From NCBI GenBank assembly GCA_022821545.1, contig JAJEDJ010000027.1, forward strand, positions 1 through 64,000: 64,000 nt of DNA, given 5' to 3'. The stretch is from Caldilineaceae bacterium. Lineage in GTDB: Bacteria > Chloroflexota > Anaerolineae > Caldilineales > Caldilineaceae. The first letter of the stretch is position 1, and the number at the start of each line of letters is the position of its first letter. The notes under the pieces were generated by a model. It was not told where the DNA came from. It made no database searches and was given only the letters and a program-made list of their open reading frames with translations. Of this stretch, positions 60,763-64,000 are shown piece by piece. The position numbers and the translations under genes are program-made.

Positions 60763-62595
60763 ATGCGGGGAATACTATACCTGGTCCCATTATTCCTCTT
60801 TTGCCTTGGCTGGTTCGCTCGAGCGGCCCCCGAACTGCCGCTGCTCTCTGATTCAAGCAGCGCTCGTCGCGGGGTCTCGCTTGCCGGCTATCACGCGCCC
60901 GGAACCTCCGGTAAGCTTGACGTAACATCCAGCTACATTCGCCTCCCCAGGCGGTCTCCCTCGTCCCAGTCCCCCTCTCCTACCTCCACACCGACACCAG
61001 GCGAAAAAGATACAGTGGTCATCCCGCTGGCTGCGCCGGAAATTTTCAAGGTTTCAGCAGACTGGCACGCCTTCGAATACGTGGCGCATGGTCTGACGAT
61101 CTTTTGTCCTCCGGAATGGCTTTTCTTCGACGGTTCGCAGGCAGCGGCCCTTCAGCAGGACATGGCAGCGATGGACAGAGCGGAAGTCGTGAATCTGCTG
61201 ACGGAAATGCGGTCCAGTGTACAGCTGAGCAGGTTGGTTGGCTTTGGCTTCGCCTTTCCGCCGGATCCTCCCGAACTGCTGCATGCCAATAGCGTCATTG
61301 TGGAGATTTTCCCCGCAAAGGGCCTTGCGTTGTACGAGTTCGGGCAAAGCGCTGCCGCTGCCCTGGATCGCCAGATCGGGGTCGACGTGGATAGCTTCGA
61401 TCTGATCACAAGGCTGCGGCCCCACAGGGAGGAGGCAGTTTCGATCAGATTCCGAGGCGCCGTGCCTGTCCCGACTACCTCCCAATCAATTATGACCGGC
61501 GCTCGGACAGCCGGCTGGCAGGTTGTCCTGCTTTCGCCGGATGCCGAATATCTGCTTGTTCTGACCTTTTCCGTTCTTGGAGAGATGTTCGAGGAATTGG
61601 AGTCGTTGCTTACTGAGATCGTGCGGCGCGTGCAGTGGGCCGACAACCACAGAGAAACGGAATCTGGGATAGGTCCGGTGACAATTACGAACCGGACAAT
61701 GTACGTCCATAGCGAACCCACCACATTTAGTCCTACGATTGGCAAGATTGTGGCGGGAGAACAGTTCTCGATTTTGGAGAGGGATTTTTCTGGGAAGTGG
61801 TGGCGGATCAGCTATGGCGGTCAGCCCGGCTGGGTATCGGATCGTCTCGTGGCCGCCAATATCCCGGATGCACCCGTATCGGTACCGGTGGCGATGATCG
61901 ACCGGCGCGTCAATGTTCGTAGTGGCCCGGGCGCCAATAACCCTGTAATCGGCGTGGCGGTAGCCGGCCAGCAGTATCTGATTACCGGCAGAAGTGAGGC
62001 CGGCGACTGGTGGCGAATCGACAGAAACGGCCGGCACGGGTGGGTCTTCGGAGAGCTGGTCACTCCGGTTGACGTGAGGGGGGTTCAGGTGGCCATCGTA
62101 AAATTCCCGGCTCCCCCGTTACTTCCGGTGACAGAGGCGCTCATATCGGTCAACCGACAGGCGAACCTGCGGGCCGGACCGGACCACAGCTATCCTATCG
62201 TCGGCGAAGTCGTACCTGGACGCCAATATCTGATTACCGGCAGGAATGCGGGCGGCGACTGGTGGCAAATCGACGAAGACGGCCAGCCCGGCTGGATCTA
62301 TGACGATCTGGTTGAGCTGGTCAATGAGGGCAGCGTCCAGGTCGTGGCCAGGTTTCCGCTTCCTCCACTGCTGCCGGCCACGGAAGCGATGTTGACTTTC
62401 AGCCGCCGCATGAACGTCTATAGCGGCCCCGGCAGTCGCTTCCCTGTAATCGATACGACCGTACCCGGCTATCAGTATCCGATCACCGGCAGGAATGTGG
62501 TGGGAAGCTGGTGGCAGATCGACAATCATGGCCAGCCCGGCTGGGTCTTCGGGCAATTCGCGGCCCTTGTTGAGCAGACGGGTGAGGTTCCGTAG
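60763..62595 (+). CDS. secreted protein with PPEW domain and four SH3b repeats
   Basis: This 610-aa protein starts with a signal-like hydrophobic segment (ILYLVPLFLFCLGWFARA) and a Ser/Pro linker. The domain shared with the preceding lipoprotein spans about 100-290 and ends in LTEIVRRVQW. Four bacterial SH3 repeats follow at about 305-370, 375-435, 460-525 and 545-605; each has an R-x-N-V-x-S-G-P-type turn, an ITGR strand and a W-G-W-V-type end (e.g. GQPGWVF). SH3b domains bind cell-wall or envelope ligands. The pair with the preceding gene suggests a duplicated secreted module with added binding domains. Confidence 0.85.
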   Translation: MRGILYLVPLFLFCLGWFARAAPELPLLSDSSSARRGVSLAGYHAPGTSGKLDVTSSYIRLPRRSPSSQSPSPTSTPTPGEKDTVVIPLAAPEIFKVSADWHAFEYVAHGLTIFCPPEWLFFDGSQAAALQQDMAAMDRAEVVNLLTEMRSSVQLSRLVGFGFAFPPDPPELLHANSVIVEIFPAKGLALYEFGQSAAAALDRQIGVDVDSFDLITRLRPHREEAVSIRFRGAVPVPTTSQSIMTGARTAGWQVVLLSPDAEYLLVLTFSVLGEMFEELESLLTEIVRRVQWADNHRETESGIGPVTITNRTMYVHSEPTTFSPTIGKIVAGEQFSILERDFSGKWWRISYGGQPGWVSDRLVAANIPDAPVSVPVAMIDRRVNVRSGPGANNPVIGVAVAGQQYLITGRSEAGDWWRIDRNGRHGWVFGELVTPVDVRGVQVAIVKFPAPPLLPVTEALISVNRQANLRAGPDHSYPIVGEVVPGRQYLITGRNAGGDWWQIDEDGQPGWIYDDLVELVNEGSVQVVARFPLPPLLPATEAMLTFSRRMNVYSGPGSRFPVIDTTVPGYQYPITGRNVVGSWWQIDNHGQPGWVFGQFAALVEQTGEVP

Positions 62596-62686
62596 GCTGC
62601 TGCGCCTCTTCTGAACTGAAGAGAGCGCGGGGCGGCCTTGGAACAAGGGCAAGTCTGGTTGGCCTCGGAAAGGCCGTATACGTGAG

Positions 62687-62760
62687 CACCCCGGGTAGGA
62701 TTCGAACCCACGACCCTCTGATCCGAAGTCAGATGCTCTGATCCACTGAGCTACCGGGGC
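62687..62760 (-). tRNA. tRNA-Arg (anticodon TCG)
   Basis: The minus strand folds as a cloverleaf: acceptor GCCCCGG with CCGGGGT (a G-T pair at the end), D arm GCTC...GAGC, anticodon stem TCTGA/TCAGA with loop CTTCGGA, and T arm GTGGG-TTCGAAT-CCTAC. The anticodon TCG reads CGA (Arg). CCA is not encoded. Discriminator base is G. Confidence 0.93.
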
Positions 62761-62860
62761 AAAAAAGCACGCCAAAGTATAGCACGATCAGCCCCCTATC
62801 TTCAAAAGCAGGTGCTGGTTTAAGAGAGAATTCCCAGTCAACAGCCATGCTGACAGGATC

Positions 62861-63901
62861 TCACTTTTCCCTCCTACCAGCTCTCTTCTCTCCCTCACAT
62901 TTCTCTGTGATCCGTGTGCGCCAACGCCCTGTGAAGGAGCGCAGCGCGTCCTCCGCGTCCAGGCCGCGCCTTTTCGCCAGGGCGACCAGGCGCCACAGCA
63001 GCCTACCCAGCCTTTCCTCATCGCTACCCGCCGGCAACAGGCCCTGCAACTCAGGATCGCTTTCCGCCAGCATGGCCTGGTCGAGAAGACCGGCCTTGTC
63101 GGCCTTGGATTGCATTTCACGCGCCTTGCGCAGCGCCGGCAATGCCGCCGGCACGGCATCCAATGGGCCGCGCGCCGGTCTGTCCTGGGCCGCACGCTCT
63201 TCCGCTTTGATCTCTTCCCATCGTGTAAACAACTGTTCCATATCGTCAATGTCATCTTCGCCGAAAACGTGTGGGTGGCGGCGGATGAGCTTTTCGACGC
63301 TAATCCGCACTGCGTCGGCCATCTGGAAGCGGCCCTCTTCGGTCGCGATCTGCGCGATCATCGCGATGATCCCGAGCACATCGCCCAACTCCTCGGCGAC
63401 ATGCGCCTCATCTTCGGAGTCCATCGCCTCCAGCGCCTCCGCTACTTCGTCAAGCAAAAAGGCCCGCGTGCTCGCCAGAGTCTGCTCCCGGTCCCAAGGG
63501 CAGCCGTAGGGCGCGCGCAAGTGCGCCATCACCTCCTGCAGATCGGCATAGCTGCTGCGGGGCAGAGGGGGTACGTACAGGCAGGCACCCTCGCCAATTT
63601 CGGGCGGCTCATCAAGTTCTACAAGCGGCACAGTTCGCGCACGGCGAGTACCATTCCCGTCCAGGCAGATGAGCTGTAGCGGGTGGTCGTCAGGGTAGGC
63701 GTTGCCCAGCACCGCACAGATAGCCTGCGCAGATGGCTCATCGGCGATGTCAAGCACTATCGCCGGCCGCCCCAGGTCGAAAGGTGGATGATGGCGGTCG
63801 GCCAGGTGGGCCGCGCCGATGAGCTGCATACCCTCGTGCGGGTCAATGCCGACGGACTGCGCCGCCGCTGCCGCCGCCCTGATTGGATCACTCATGGTCA
63901 T
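62861..63901 (-). CDS. mazG: MazG-family nucleotide pyrophosphohydrolase with degenerate N-terminal domain
   Basis: This 346-aa protein has the MazG domain at about residues 115-225: YGCPWDREQTLASTRAFLLD, then EVAEALEAMDSEDEAHVAEE and LGDVLGIIAMIAQ, with the metal-binding acidic clusters. A second MazG-like half follows. MazG removes non-canonical or excess NTPs. The first 110 residues (PAIVLDIADEPSAQAICAVL...YPDDHPLQLICLDG) look like the C-terminal part of a tetrapyrrole methylase, which is fused to MazG in YabN-type proteins; here it is shortened. The start at 63901 is ATG, with a second Met two codons later. Confidence 0.9.
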   Translation of the reverse strand: MTMSDPIRAAAAAAQSVGIDPHEGMQLIGAAHLADRHHPPFDLGRPAIVLDIADEPSAQAICAVLGNAYPDDHPLQLICLDGNGTRRARTVPLVELDEPPEIGEGACLYVPPLPRSSYADLQEVMAHLRAPYGCPWDREQTLASTRAFLLDEVAEALEAMDSEDEAHVAEELGDVLGIIAMIAQIATEEGRFQMADAVRISVEKLIRRHPHVFGEDDIDDMEQLFTRWEEIKAEERAAQDRPARGPLDAVPAALPALRKAREMQSKADKAGLLDQAMLAESDPELQGLLPAGSDEERLGRLLWRLVALAKRRGLDAEDALRSFTGRWRTRITEKCEGEKRAGRREK

Positions 63902-64000
63902 GGTCCGCCGATCCGGTCAATTGGACTGCCTTAACCTATCTCTGCGCGAGGGGAATCTGCATTCAGTTACCGACAGCTATGCACTCTACTGCATCGTCTG

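Overview
The window looks like a chromosomal piece of a GC-rich Chloroflexota bacterium, probably a Caldilineaceae-type heterotroph. This is inferred from gene content: several carbohydrate-type ABC systems with Tat/lipoprotein binding proteins and no linked ATPase, Gfo/Idh/MocA dehydrogenases, phytanoyl-CoA-dioxygenase-like (PhyH) proteins, a sulfatase and SH3-repeat lipoprotein-like genes. No rRNA or other decisive marker is present.

Layout. (1) 1-16.1 kb is a worn defence island. It holds a type I restriction-modification operon on the minus strand (half-size hsdS, hsdM, a DUF4160/DUF2442 pair, an hsdS relic, hsdR, and a YgjP-like metalloprotease), a 1003-aa Schlafen/AlbA-type protein with helical repeats, an IS3 remnant that cuts a second DUF2442 gene, a decayed YhcG nuclease gene, an AAA ATPase plus DUF4276 pair, another hsdS relic, and a DUF1883-TIR protein. 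(2) 16.1-28.4 kb is a metal-homeostasis block. It holds a nickel/peptide-type importer without ATPase, a Fur-family regulator (Zur), a zinc ABC importer whose binding protein contains an inserted AztD-like beta-propeller between two His/Asp/Glu-rich loops, then a DegT-like protein without a usable PLP lysine, a COG0523 GTPase and a WD40 protein. The importer operon and the zur operon start with near-identical promoters and dyad operators. The importer's leader and signal peptide are a duplicated, internally deleted copy of the zur-znuA 5' region, so the importer appears to have been captured into the Zur regulon. (3) 28.4-52.3 kb is a catabolic region with three carbohydrate ABC systems (one with an in-frame TGA in its binding-protein gene), three PhyH-type dioxygenases, three Gfo/Idh/MocA oxidoreductases, a DUF6807 protein, an M20 peptidase, a sugar isomerase/epimerase, a sulfatase and an unknown two-gene membrane cassette with its own promoter and dyad. 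(4) 52.6-64 kb is mostly housekeeping: two GNAT acetyltransferases, a dynamin-like GTPase, a NUDIX hydrolase, uvrA with a candidate LexA box, two related secreted proteins (one with four SH3b repeats), tRNA-Arg(TCG) and mazG.

The strongest candidates for something undescribed are the nested ZnuA-AztD fusion and the promoter-capture duplication that places a peptide/metallophore-type importer under the same operator. In the defence island, the Schlafen-helical repeat protein and the replacement of hsdS by a DUF4160/DUF2442 pair also deserve attention.
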